This document shows positions 27,341-34,713 of a stretch of DNA of 64,000 nt, one piece after another. The stretch comes from Flaviaestuariibacter flavus (GTDB lineage: Bacteria > Bacteroidota > Bacteroidia > Chitinophagales > Chitinophagaceae), in assembly GCF_004337505.1 (NCBI RefSeq), contig NZ_SJZI01000043.1, forward strand, positions 1-64,000, written 5' to 3'. The notes under the pieces are model-generated. The model searched no databases and was not told where the DNA came from. It was given only the letters and a program-made list of their open reading frames with translations. Position numbers and translations under genes: made by a program. The number at the start of each line of letters is the position of its first letter. The stretch's first letter is position 1.

Positions 27341-27348
27341 CAAAGGTA
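27341..27348 (-). promoter_or_regulatory. -7 promoter box of the efflux operon
   Basis: Minus-strand TACCTTTG, an exact TAnnTTTG match, 29 nt before the TTG start of the membrane-fusion gene. Confidence 0.6.
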
Positions 27349-27449
27349 ATCGGGACGCAATCTACGTTCAGACATTGAACGGCCTCTCCTCCGTTAACCT
27401 TAATTAACCGGCAGTACTCTTAAAATAAACAAGCGGTGCGCACAACGGA

Positions 27450-28574
27450 TCAATGGCTCTTCACCTTCAGCGTCTGCCGGATCCGGTGAGCCTTGTGTAC
27501 GAGATCGCCTTTTTCCGCGCTCATTACGGTCACGTGGCCCATTTTCCGGCCGGCGCGGGTTTCGCGCTTGCCGTAAAGGTGCACAAAGGCATTGTCGATC
27601 CGCAGCACTTCCTCCAGGCCTTCATATACCGCCGGCCCGCTGAAGCCTTCCGCGCCGATGAGGTTGATCATCACCGAAGGCAGCACCGCTTTGGTATTGC
27701 CGAGCGGGTAGCCCAGGATAATCCGCCAGAGCATGTCGAACTGCGAGCTGTAGTGCGCCTCGATGCTGTGGTGGCCGCTGTTGTGTACCCGGGGCGCCGT
27801 TTCGTTTACAAAAACCTCGTTGTTGGCGTCTACCAGCAATTCCACGGCGAAAAGTCCGGGCGAGCCGAAGTGACGAACCAGCGACAGGGCGATGGCTTCT
27901 ACCTTCCACAGCACTTCAGTGGGGATTTCCGCCGGGCTCAATTGGTAATCGAGCAGGTTGAGGTCAGGGTTGAACACCATCTCCACGGGCGGGTAGAGGG
28001 TTGTCTTTCCATCGTCGCCCACCGCCACCATCTGGGCGATCTCTTTTTTGATGTTGACCAGCTTTTCGAGCACGCCGGGCGCATCAAAGCCCAGGTGCAG
28101 GTCCTCGGCACGGTGAATGATCTGTACGCCTTTGCCGTCGTAGCCGCCCTCGCCGATCTTGTGCACGGCAGGCAGCAGGCCCGTATGCCCTTCCAGGTCG
28201 GCGCGGCTGCCGGTGACCACGTAGGGCGCCGTGGGAATGGCGTGACGGGTGTAGAATTCCTTCTGGAGGATCTTGCTTTTGATGGTGCGGAGCACGGCCG
28301 GCTTCGGGTAGATGCGCCGCCCTTCGGCCTCCAGCTTTTCGAGGGCGTCGATGTTGACGTTTTCGATCTCGATGGTCAGCGCGTCCAGGTCCTGCCCGAA
28401 GCGGTACACGGCATCGAAATCGCGGATATCGCCCTGCATGAAGTGGTGGCATAGATGCGCCGCCGGGCAGTGGGGATCGTTTTCAAGCACATAGGTTTCA
28501 ACCGGGTAATTGGCGGCTGCCTGTAACAACATGCGGCCGAGCTGCCCGCCGCCAAGGATCCCCACTTTTTGCAT
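27450..28574 (-). CDS. purK: 5-(carboxyamino)imidazole ribonucleotide synthase PurK
   Basis: 374 residues. ATP-grasp enzyme making N5-CAIR from AIR, bicarbonate and ATP, the substrate of PurE. Motifs: VGILGGGQLGRMLLQAA, TIEIENVNIDALEKLE, IYPKPAVLRTIKSKILQKEFY, ATP-grasp loop KIGEGGYDGKGVQI, and the metal-binding VNETAPRVHNSGHHSIEA. Its -7 box TAGCTTTG (28579-28586) ends four bases before the ATG, with a TTG 17 nt further upstream, which predicts a leaderless or nearly leaderless transcript. The efflux operon follows on the same strand with its own promoter, so purK and purE are probably transcribed separately. Confidence 0.96.
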   Translation of the reverse strand: MQKVGILGGGQLGRMLLQAAANYPVETYVLENDPHCPAAHLCHHFMQGDIRDFDAVYRFGQDLDALTIEIENVNIDALEKLEAEGRRIYPKPAVLRTIKSKILQKEFYTRHAIPTAPYVVTGSRADLEGHTGLLPAVHKIGEGGYDGKGVQIIHRAEDLHLGFDAPGVLEKLVNIKKEIAQMVAVGDDGKTTLYPPVEMVFNPDLNLLDYQLSPAEIPTEVLWKVEAIALSLVRHFGSPGLFAVELLVDANNEVFVNETAPRVHNSGHHSIEAHYSSQFDMLWRIILGYPLGNTKAVLPSVMINLIGAEGFSGPAVYEGLEEVLRIDNAFVHLYGKRETRAGRKMGHVTVMSAEKGDLVHKAHRIRQTLKVKSH

Positions 28575-28578
28575 GCAG

Positions 28579-28586
28579 CAAAGCTA
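28579..28586 (-). promoter_or_regulatory. purK: -7 box abutting purK
   Basis: Minus-strand TAGCTTTG, exact consensus, with TTG 17 nt upstream at the -33 position and only four bases (CTGC) before the ATG. Confidence 0.55.
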
Positions 28587-28590
28587 TGGG

Positions 28591-28674
28591 AATGCTCAAT
28601 AAGCAATGTTCAATTTTCAAGGCTCAGGTGCCACCAGTGTAGGTTGAACTTTGATTATTGATTGTTGAATATTA
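28591..28674. repeat. Opposed TTCAAT-type iterated repeats
   Basis: Left part (28591-28625) has GCTCAAT, GTTCAAT and TTTCAAG units; right part (28649-28674) has the complementary TTGATTA, TTGATTG, TTGAATA units. Same family as 30004-30097. It lies between divergent genes and overlaps the purK promoter. Confidence 0.55.
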
Positions 28675-28717
28675 AAGCCTTGGCGCGCATGTTGTGCATC
28701 TTAAGCAAAACCCGGGT

Positions 28718-29977
28718 ATGCATCGCTTAAACACCGCCAAAGACCTTGATGCGCTCCTTGCCGATATCGACGACCGGCCCGTCGTGATGCTGGGCGAGGC
28801 TTCGCACGGCACCCATGAGTTCTATACCTGGCGCACGGCGATTTCCCAGCGTCTCATTGCCGAAAAAGGTTTTCGCTTTATTGCTGTGGAGGGCGACTGG
28901 CCCGACTGTTACCGCATCAACCGCTATGTGAAGGGCTATCCCGACGCCGGGGGCACTATCCACGAAGTGCTGCGCAGCTTCGACCGCTGGCCTACCTGGA
29001 TGTGGGCGAACTGGGAGGTGGCGGCGCTGGCTGAATGGCTGCGCGAATGGAACCGGCACAAGCCGATGGAGGAGCGCGTTGGCTTCTATGGTCTCGACGT
29101 ATACAGCCTCTGGGACAGCATGCGCACCCTGCAGGAATACCTGGAAGGGGAGGACCCGGCCCTGGCACAGGCGGTGCGTAGTGCGCTGCGCTGCTTTCAG
29201 CCCTACGAAGAGAACGAGCATGCTTATGCGCGTGTAGCCCTCACCGAGCACAGCTGCCGCGACCGGGTGCTGGAGCTGCTGCGCACCGTACGCGAAAAGG
29301 TGGCCCAGTTTGCCGATGATCCCGAGGCCGCATTCAGCGCCGAGCAGAACGCCATCATCGCGGTAAATGCCGAAAACTATTACCGGAGTATGATGTCGTT
29401 TGACAATGAAAGCTGGAACGTGCGCGACACCCATATGATGGAGACGCTGCGGCGGCTCGTAGACTTCCACGGCGACGGGGCCCGCGGCATCGTGTGGGAG
29501 CACAATACGCATATCGGGGATGCACGCGCCACCTCCATGCGGCAGGCCGGTATGGTGAATATCGGGCAGCTCGCACGCGAAGAGTATGGTGTCGACAAAG
29601 TATATCTCGCCGGCTTCGGTTCCTACGAAGGCACGGTGATCGCCGGCGAGGAGTGGGGCGCCCCGATGCGTACCATGACGGTGCCCGAGGCACGGCAAGG
29701 CAGCATCGAACACAACCTCCACCGCGAAGGCAGCCATGATCGTTACCTGTTGTTCAACACCGAGGACATCCGCATGCAGTACGACACTGCCATTCACCAC
29801 CGCGCCATCGGCGTGGTGTACGACCCCGACCGGGAGCGCTACGGCAACTATGTGCCCTCGGTCATGTCGAGCCGCTACGACGCCTTTATTTATATCGATC
29901 AAACGCAGGCCCTGCACCCGCTGCATCCGCACGAGTCGGCAGACAAGATCCCGGAAACCTATCCGTTCGGGTATTAA
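28718..29977 (+). CDS. Erythromycin esterase-like protein
   Basis: 419 residues from ATG 28718 (GTG at 28694 is an alternative). Erythromycin_esterase fold: VVMLGEASHGTHEFYTWR holds the Glu and His of the active centre, FIAVEGDWPDCYRINRYVKG the next conserved block, WMWANWEVAALAEWLREWN and GFYGLDVYSLWDSM follow, and IVWEHNTHIGDARATSM carries the metal/catalytic His pair. Members include EreA/B but most chromosomal relatives, like this one, are of unknown substrate, sometimes linked to succinoglycan or phosphoribosyltransferase genes. Context gives no hint. No signal peptide. Resistance should not be assumed. Confidence 0.85.
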   Translation: MHRLNTAKDLDALLADIDDRPVVMLGEASHGTHEFYTWRTAISQRLIAEKGFRFIAVEGDWPDCYRINRYVKGYPDAGGTIHEVLRSFDRWPTWMWANWEVAALAEWLREWNRHKPMEERVGFYGLDVYSLWDSMRTLQEYLEGEDPALAQAVRSALRCFQPYEENEHAYARVALTEHSCRDRVLELLRTVREKVAQFADDPEAAFSAEQNAIIAVNAENYYRSMMSFDNESWNVRDTHMMETLRRLVDFHGDGARGIVWEHNTHIGDARATSMRQAGMVNIGQLAREEYGVDKVYLAGFGSYEGTVIAGEEWGAPMRTMTVPEARQGSIEHNLHREGSHDRYLLFNTEDIRMQYDTAIHHRAIGVVYDPDRERYGNYVPSVMSSRYDAFIYIDQTQALHPLHPHESADKIPETYPFGY

Positions 29978-30003
29978 CAATGTTGGACCGGCATCGGTTG
30001 CGG

Positions 30004-30097
30004 AAATATTCAATATTCAATTTTCAATGCTCATGTCGCAAGGTGAGGGAGGAGCCACTTGAATACTGATTATTGAGCATTGAATATTGATTATTTT
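30004..30097. repeat. Long inverted repeat made of iterated TTCAATA units
   Basis: Left arm 30004-30034 and right arm 30073-30097 are reverse complements over about 23 positions with roughly three mismatches; each arm itself is iterated (ATTCAATATTCAATTTTCAA type). They would fold into a strong hairpin downstream of the esterase gene. Confidence 0.75.
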
Positions 30098-30209
30098 CCC
30101 GCTCCCGAAGCTATTCCGGCTGCGGTCGTTGCTTTTCGTAACGATTTGTTCTCTGGGGCTCATTCATTTCCAGCCTCCAATCTTCACACGGAAACAGCAC
30201 TTTCTGCCC

Positions 30210-30217
30210 TAATTTTG
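30210..30217 (+). promoter_or_regulatory. -7 promoter box of hppD
   Basis: TAATTTTG, exact TAnnTTTG match, 27 nt before ATG 30245. Confidence 0.6.
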
Positions 30218-30244
30218 AGGGTGAATATTTAAACACCTTATCAT

Positions 30245-31384
30245 ATGTCAGAGATTGCTGCTGCGGGTACGCTGGACCGCAACGCCACACAGGCCGACTT
30301 CCTGCCGCTGCAGGGCACCGATTACGTGGAGTTCTACGTGGGTAACGCCAAGCAGGCCGCCCACTATTATATGAGTGCGTTTGGTTTCCAGGCGGTGGCC
30401 TATGCCGGCCCCGAGACCGGTGTGAAGGACCGCGCCTCCTACGTGGTGCGCCAGCACAAGCTCACCTTCGTGCTGACGACGCCGATCCGCGCCAACAACG
30501 AAATCGCCGACCACGTATACAAGCACGGCGACGGTGTGAAGTTCCTCGCCCTGCGTGTGGATGACGCCACCTCTGCCTGGCAGGAAACCACGAAGCGCGG
30601 CGGCCGCAGCTACCTGGAGCCCCAGCGCCTGCAGGACCAGAACGGAGAGGTAGTAATGAGCGGCATCCATACCTATGGCGATACCGTGCATCTCTTCATC
30701 GAGCGCAGGAACTACAACGGCGCCTTTATGCCGGGCTTCCGCGCCTGGAGCAACCCGCATTTTGCACCCACCGATACCGGCCTCCTTTACGTGGACCATT
30801 GCGTCGGCAACGTGGGCTGGAACCAGATGAATCCCTGGGTGAAATTCTATGAAGACGTGATGGGCTTCAAAAACATCCTTTCCTTCGACGACGAGGATAT
30901 CTCCACCGAATACTCGGCGCTGATGAGCAAGGTGATGAGCAACGGGAACGGCTTTGTAAAGTTCCCGATCAATGAGCCGGCCGAAGGCAAGAAGAAGTCG
31001 CAGGTAGAAGAGTACCTCGAGTTTTTCGACGGCGAAGGCGTGCAACACGTTGCCCTGGCTACCAACGATATTGTGAAGACCGTGCGCGACCTCATGAGCC
31101 GCGGCGTGGAATTCCTGAAAGTACCCAACTCTTATTACGAAGACCTCCTTGATCGCGTTGGTCATATCGACGAGGACCTGGAGCCGCTCAAGGAGCTCGG
31201 CATCCTGGTTGACCGCGACAACGAAGGCTACCTGCTGCAGCTCTTCAGCAAGCCCGTGCAGGATCGTCCGACGCTTTTCTTCGAGATCATCCAGCGCAAG
31301 GGTGCCAAGAGCTTCGGCAAAGGCAACTTCAAGGCCCTTTTTGAAGCCATTGAGCGTGAACAGGCCGAGCGCGGCAACCTTTAG
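30245..31384 (+). CDS. hppD: 4-hydroxyphenylpyruvate dioxygenase
   Basis: 379 residues. HPPD turns 4-hydroxyphenylpyruvate into homogentisate in tyrosine breakdown. Two glyoxalase-like halves: the N-terminal one opens LPLQGTDYVEFYVGNAKQAAHYY; the C-terminal one contains the iron ligands His in YVDHCVGNV, His in GVQHVALAT and Glu in TLFFEIIQRKG. The gating C-terminal helix GNFKALFEAIEREQ and FGKGNF substrate-lid motif are present. Length is normal. Promoter box at 30210-30217, terminator at 31422-31452, so monocistronic. No homogentisate dioxygenase gene is nearby. Confidence 0.97.
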   Translation: MSEIAAAGTLDRNATQADFLPLQGTDYVEFYVGNAKQAAHYYMSAFGFQAVAYAGPETGVKDRASYVVRQHKLTFVLTTPIRANNEIADHVYKHGDGVKFLALRVDDATSAWQETTKRGGRSYLEPQRLQDQNGEVVMSGIHTYGDTVHLFIERRNYNGAFMPGFRAWSNPHFAPTDTGLLYVDHCVGNVGWNQMNPWVKFYEDVMGFKNILSFDDEDISTEYSALMSKVMSNGNGFVKFPINEPAEGKKKSQVEEYLEFFDGEGVQHVALATNDIVKTVRDLMSRGVEFLKVPNSYYEDLLDRVGHIDEDLEPLKELGILVDRDNEGYLLQLFSKPVQDRPTLFFEIIQRKGAKSFGKGNFKALFEAIEREQAERGNL

Positions 31385-31418
31385 GAATATCGAATATCGA
31401 ATAAAGAATATCGAAGTT
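31385..31418. repeat. Iterated GAATATCGAATA repeat
   Basis: Four degenerate units of GAATATC(G)A after hppD. Complementary in sequence to the family at 15718-15757. Confidence 0.65.
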
Positions 31419-31421
31419 TGA

Positions 31422-31452
31422 GCGAAAGCCCTCCCACCCGGAGGGCTTTCGC
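31422..31452. terminator. Strong hairpin after hppD
   Basis: Perfect 13-bp stem: GCGAAAGCCCTCC (31422-31434) with GGAGGGCTTTCGC (31440-31452), five-base loop. The T run is inside the stem rather than after it, so termination efficiency is uncertain. Confidence 0.65.
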
Positions 31453-31572
31453 ATACGGGCTTGCGGCTGTATCGCCCGCAATCGCAGGGTTTCTCTTGGT
31501 TGGCTCCGATTTTGGACTTTCTTTTGCACTTCATTTGGGAACTTGCCTACCGAAAGACCCCAACCGGAAATC

Positions 31573-32766
31573 ATGCGTAAACTCATCCTGTCGCTATCCG
31601 TCCTGTTCCTGGCTACCTTAACCCGTGCACAAGGCGATGGTGCCGCCGTTGTGCGGCCGGAAAGCCTGTCTTTTATCACCTACCAGAAAACGCTCAGCCG
31701 GCCGTCTGATGCCATGCGGCATAAGATCGACACCCTGCAGAAGCAGTTTGCCGCCAAAGGACTGGAATGGCCGGCAAAAAATATTTATATCCGCTCGTTC
31801 AAGTACGACAGTCAGCTGGAAGTGTGGGTGAAAGGCGAAAAGAAAGAACCCTTCAAGCTGTTTAAGACCTATCGCGTTTGTGCGATGGCGGGAGCGCTTG
31901 GCCCCAAGCGGATGCAGGGCGACTACCAGGTGCCGGAAGGATTTTACTTCATTAATGAATTCAACCCGAACAGCCAGTTTCACCTGTCGCTTGGTCTCAA
32001 TTACCCCAATGCTTCCGACCGCATCCTCAGCGACTCGCTGCAGCCGGGTGGCGACATCTATATCCACGGCTCCTGCGTAACCACGGGCTGCATACCGCTC
32101 ACCGATACCTATATCGAAGAACTCTACGTGCTTGCCGCCTTCGCGCGCGATGCGGGCCAGGAATTCATCCCGGTGCATATCTTCCCCGTGCGCTACAGCA
32201 ACAAAAAAAGCGCGGAATACCTGAAGTCGCTCACCAAAACGGATAATGAGCTGAAGGTGTTTGCGGAAAACCTGGAGCGTGTGTACGACCATTTCGAAGC
32301 AACGAAAAGTCTCCCGGTGATCATGACCAACAGCCGCGGAGAATACCTCTATGCCAACCTTTCCAAGAAAGCCGTGCCGGCGCCGCCTGTAAAAAAAGTA
32401 CACCCTGCACGCCGCATGCGCAACGTGACGGCCGTGGCCGACGTGGTGCACGAATGGCCGAAATTCCCGGGCGGTAACAGCGAGTTTCTCGACTACCTGA
32501 AGAAGGTTGGGCACGTGCTGGCCGACGACCTGCCGGCTACGCAAAAGAAAGCGTACGTGCAGGTGGAGTTCGTGGTGGATGCCGACGGAACGCCTGTAAA
32601 TTTTAAGGTGGTTAAAGGCGTCAACGCCGATTTCAACGAGGAGATCATCACCCGCCTCGAAAAGATGCCTTACTGGCAGCCTGCGCTCCTTGACGGAAAG
32701 CCGGTGGCAAAAAGAATCGTCCAGGGCTTCGCAATCGAGCCGGACCCCGAGAGCGGGAAAAACTGA
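31573..32766 (+). CDS. L,D-transpeptidase (YkuD/YafK type) fused to a TonB C-terminal domain
   Basis: 397 residues from ATG 31573, opening with a signal peptide (MRKLILSLSVLFLATLTRAQ). Residues about 30-230 form an L,D-transpeptidase catalytic domain of the YafK kind: KAYRVCAM-like strand (KTYRVCAMAGALGPKRMQGD), then the active-site block GDIYIHGSCVTTGCIPLTD with His and nucleophilic Cys. After a linker rich in Pro/Lys (VPAPPVKKVHPARRMR), the last ~100 residues match TonB_C: WPKFPGGNSEFLDYL, VQVEFVVDADGTPVNFKVVKG, MPYWQPALLDGKPVAKRIV. The enzyme would cross-link or tether peptidoglycan in the periplasm; the TonB_C part may bind a partner. Convergent with lysC across a shared terminator. Confidence 0.87.
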   Translation: MRKLILSLSVLFLATLTRAQGDGAAVVRPESLSFITYQKTLSRPSDAMRHKIDTLQKQFAAKGLEWPAKNIYIRSFKYDSQLEVWVKGEKKEPFKLFKTYRVCAMAGALGPKRMQGDYQVPEGFYFINEFNPNSQFHLSLGLNYPNASDRILSDSLQPGGDIYIHGSCVTTGCIPLTDTYIEELYVLAAFARDAGQEFIPVHIFPVRYSNKKSAEYLKSLTKTDNELKVFAENLERVYDHFEATKSLPVIMTNSRGEYLYANLSKKAVPAPPVKKVHPARRMRNVTAVADVVHEWPKFPGGNSEFLDYLKKVGHVLADDLPATQKKAYVQVEFVVDADGTPVNFKVVKGVNADFNEEIITRLEKMPYWQPALLDGKPVAKRIVQGFAIEPDPESGKN

Positions 32767-32782
32767 TCATTATCGATATTAA

Positions 32783-32817
32783 ATGCAGAAGCCGCGAATG
32801 TGTCGCGGCTTCTGCAT
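32783..32817. terminator. Bidirectional terminator between L,D-transpeptidase and lysC
   Basis: Perfect 15-bp stem ATGCAGAAGCCGCGA (32783-32797) with TCGCGGCTTCTGCAT (32803-32817), loop of five. The stem touches the lysC stop codon. Confidence 0.75.
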
Positions 32818-34073
32818 TATTGTGTCAGCAGCACCTGTAACGTCTCGGGAGTTTGTTGCTTGAGGATGATCCCGCTGTCGCCACACAGCCGCGACACCAG
32901 TTCGTCGTTGTGGTGACGAACTGTGAGCAGCGTCAGGTTGCGCCGCAGCTGCACGTCGAAATACTGGGCGGCATGGTGCGCCAGCGCATCTACCTTCTCG
33001 GCATGATCGTCTACCACGCAAAGAAAGCTCACGGCGCCGTTCTGCGTCAGGTTGGGCCGGAACTTCAGCGTTTCGAAGATTCGGTACAGTTCCGCGGTGA
33101 GGCCTTCGCCCACAAAGGAGAAGTCGCGCGAGCTGAGCTCCACCAGCACCTGGCTGCGCTTGTATACAATGATCGGCGGAAGCCCGTTCACCTGGCTGTT
33201 GTGAATGATGGTGCCCTCGGCTTCGGGGTCCAGGAATGATTTTACATAAAGCGGGATGCCTTTGTTCTGAAGCGGCTTGATGGTCTTGGGGTGAATCACC
33301 TGCGCACCGTAATAGGCCATCTCGATCACCTCGCGGTAATTGAGCTCGCGGATCCATTGAGCGCCCTCGTATTGCTTCGGGTCGGCATTCATTACGCCCT
33401 GCACGTCTTTCCAGATCGTTTGCCCTTCGGCTTCCAGCAGGTTGGCGAAGATGGCGGCGGTGAAGTCGGAGCCTTCGCGGCCCAGGGTGGTGCTTTCGTT
33501 GCCGTCGGTAGCACCGATAAAGCCCTGGGTGAGCACGATGGCACCGGGCGCGGCAAGCAGGGGGCGCACCGTGTCGCGCACGCGCTGCGCGGTATACTCC
33601 CAGTCGATACGCGCATCGCGGAAGTTGTCGTCGGTGCGGATGATATCCCGTACGTCGAGCCAGGTGTTGGCGACGCCCTGCTCATTGAGGAAGCGGCTTA
33701 CGATTGCAGTCGACAGCAGCTCGCCGACGCAAACCACCTGGTCGTAATAGTAATCGAAATCACGAACGGGATTGTCGTGGAGCAGCCACTCCACTTCGGT
33801 AAAGAAGTCGTTGAGGAAGGAAGTGTCGGCGAGTCCAAGATCAGCGGCTGCCGCGCGGTGGCTTTCCTTGATGCCTTCAAAAAGGCGAAGCGCTTCTTCC
33901 TTATCCTTCCGGTAAAAGGCTTCCACCACCTTTTCGAGCGCATTGGTGGTCTTGCCCATCGCCGAAATCACGACCAGCAACGTATCGGATGCATACCGTC
34001 GAAGGATGCCGGCCACATTGTGTACACGCTCGGTTGTGGATACGGAGGCACCACCGAATTTGAAGACGTTCAT
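32817..34073 (-). CDS. lysC: Aspartate kinase (monofunctional)
   Basis: 418 residues. Phosphorylates aspartate, the entry to Lys/Met/Thr synthesis. N-terminal kinase domain: MNVFKFGGASV (Ala where most have Thr in KFGGTS), VVISAMGKTTNALE, GELLSTAIVSRFL, LTQGFIGATDGNESTTLGREGSDFTAA, IWKDVQGVMNADPK and YYGAQVIHPKTIKPL. Two ACT-type regulatory segments follow (VLVELSSRDFSFVGEG, LTLLTVRHHNDELVSRLCG). There is no homoserine dehydrogenase domain. A near-consensus -7 box TTTCTTTG lies at 34091-34098. The 5' flank carries an inverted pair of GGTTCT repeats. Confidence 0.94.
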   Translation of the reverse strand: MNVFKFGGASVSTTERVHNVAGILRRYASDTLLVVISAMGKTTNALEKVVEAFYRKDKEEALRLFEGIKESHRAAAADLGLADTSFLNDFFTEVEWLLHDNPVRDFDYYYDQVVCVGELLSTAIVSRFLNEQGVANTWLDVRDIIRTDDNFRDARIDWEYTAQRVRDTVRPLLAAPGAIVLTQGFIGATDGNESTTLGREGSDFTAAIFANLLEAEGQTIWKDVQGVMNADPKQYEGAQWIRELNYREVIEMAYYGAQVIHPKTIKPLQNKGIPLYVKSFLDPEAEGTIIHNSQVNGLPPIIVYKRSQVLVELSSRDFSFVGEGLTAELYRIFETLKFRPNLTQNGAVSFLCVVDDHAEKVDALAHHAAQYFDVQLRRNLTLLTVRHHNDELVSRLCGDSGIILKQQTPETLQVLLTQ

Positions 34074-34106
34074 TCAGCTTGGAGTTTGTGCAAAGAAAGG
34101 GAAGAA

Positions 34107-34205
34107 AGGTTCTGGGGTTCTATGGTTCTGTGGTTTTAGGGTTGGTTTTTAGATGAACCGATTGAACCAGCCTCAGAACCTTAAAACCTCAGAACCTCAG
34201 AAGCC
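34107..34205. repeat. Inverted pair of GGTTCT/AGAACC iterated repeats
   Basis: Left arm 34107-34150 has four to five GGTTCT(G/A)(T/G)-like units; right arm 34154-34205 has complementary AGAACC(T)-type units. Separated by only a few bases, they form one long imperfect hairpin between lysC and the acetyltransferase gene. Confidence 0.7.
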
Positions 34206-34209
34206 TGCT

Positions 34210-34503
34210 TTAAATCTGTTCTTCGCACAGCACATCCCGGTATTCCGGTTTCTTATCAAAAACGGCCCGTGCAAACACGCACACCGGTACGATCTTGAGC
34301 TGGTGGGTGCGGGCATATTCCACCGCGGCCTGCACGAGCTGGTAGCCGAAATTCTGGCCGCGCAGCGCTTCATCCACCTCGGTGTGGTTGATGATCATGG
34401 TCTTTGGATCGTGGCGGATATAGGTCATCTCGGCCAGGACTTCCTCGCCTTCGGGGATGAAAAACTGGCCGTGATTTTCTTTCTGCTGGTGCTGGATGAG
34501 CAT
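34210..34503 (-). CDS. Small GNAT-type N-acetyltransferase (YjdJ/NATD1-like)
   Basis: 97 residues, the short single-domain form of the Gcn5-related fold. Seen: GQFFIPEGEEVLAEMTYIRHDPKTMIINHTEVDEALRGQNFGYQLVQAAVEYARTHQLKIVPVCVFARAVF, which includes the HTEV strand, the RGQNFGYQLV acetyl-CoA loop and the VPVC strand typical of this subgroup. Substrate unknown. It is divergent from the trp leader; the 65-nt gap between starts must hold both promoters. Confidence 0.88.
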   Translation of the reverse strand: MLIQHQQKENHGQFFIPEGEEVLAEMTYIRHDPKTMIINHTEVDEALRGQNFGYQLVQAAVEYARTHQLKIVPVCVFARAVFDKKPEYRDVLCEEQI

Positions 34504-34530
34504 AAAAGCAAATTTTTAACTGGAATATTT

Positions 34531-34562
34531 TTTGGGCAAATGCCGTACCGCCCCCATATTTG
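34531..34562 (+). promoter_or_regulatory. trp operon promoter
   Basis: TTTG (34531-34534) at the -33 position, 20 nt, then CATATTTG (34555-34562), one mismatch to TAnnTTTG. Transcription would begin near 34567-34569, right at the leader-peptide ATG. Confidence 0.6.
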
Positions 34563-34568
34563 CATTGA

Positions 34569-34628
34569 ATGATCGCAAATTTCAATATGAGCTGGTGGTG
34601 GCATACAAACTCTTCCGGGGTTCTGTAA
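34569..34628 (+). CDS. trpL: trp operon leader peptide with WWW
   Basis: A 19-codon frame, MIANFNMSWWWHTNSSGVL, ending TAA at 34626-34628; an internal ATG at 34587 could be the real start, giving a 13-residue peptide (MSWWWHTNSSGVL). Three consecutive Trp codons (34593-34601) mark it as a classical attenuation leader: when charged tRNA-Trp is scarce the ribosome stalls there. It lies between the trp promoter and a terminator that precedes trpE. The ATG at 34569 is practically at the predicted transcript start, so it would be leaderless; the ATG at 34587 has about 18 nt in front. Confidence 0.88.
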   Translation: MIANFNMSWWWHTNSSGVL

Positions 34629-34690
34629 GGTCATTGCCGTATCGTATTACCATACCAGAAAAGCCCCGACCCCGTCGGGGCTTTTTATTT
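34616..34690 (+). promoter_or_regulatory. trp attenuator (antiterminator and terminator)
   Basis: Terminator: AAAAGCCCCGAC (34659-34670) with GTCGGGGCTTTT (34674-34685), three-base loop, then a T-rich run. Competing antiterminator: CGGGGTTCTG (34616-34625), overlapping the end of the leader peptide, pairs with CAGAAAAGCCCCG (34656-34668) with a short bulge and thereby uses up the left arm of the terminator. A ribosome stalled on the Trp codons leaves 34616-34625 free, favouring read-through into trpE. Confidence 0.85.
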
Positions 34691-34713
34691 TTCGCCGATT
34701 GAAAACAACCTGC

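Noticed and set aside
26184..27407. 407-codon plus-strand frame opposite the membrane-fusion gene
   Set aside because: Antisense shadow; Gly/Asp/His-rich and without motifs, while the minus-strand frame is a textbook membrane-fusion protein.
28718..29977. Antibiotic-resistance determinant (erythromycin esterase)
   Set aside because: The family is broad and chromosomal members are mostly of unknown substrate; no mobile or resistance context here.
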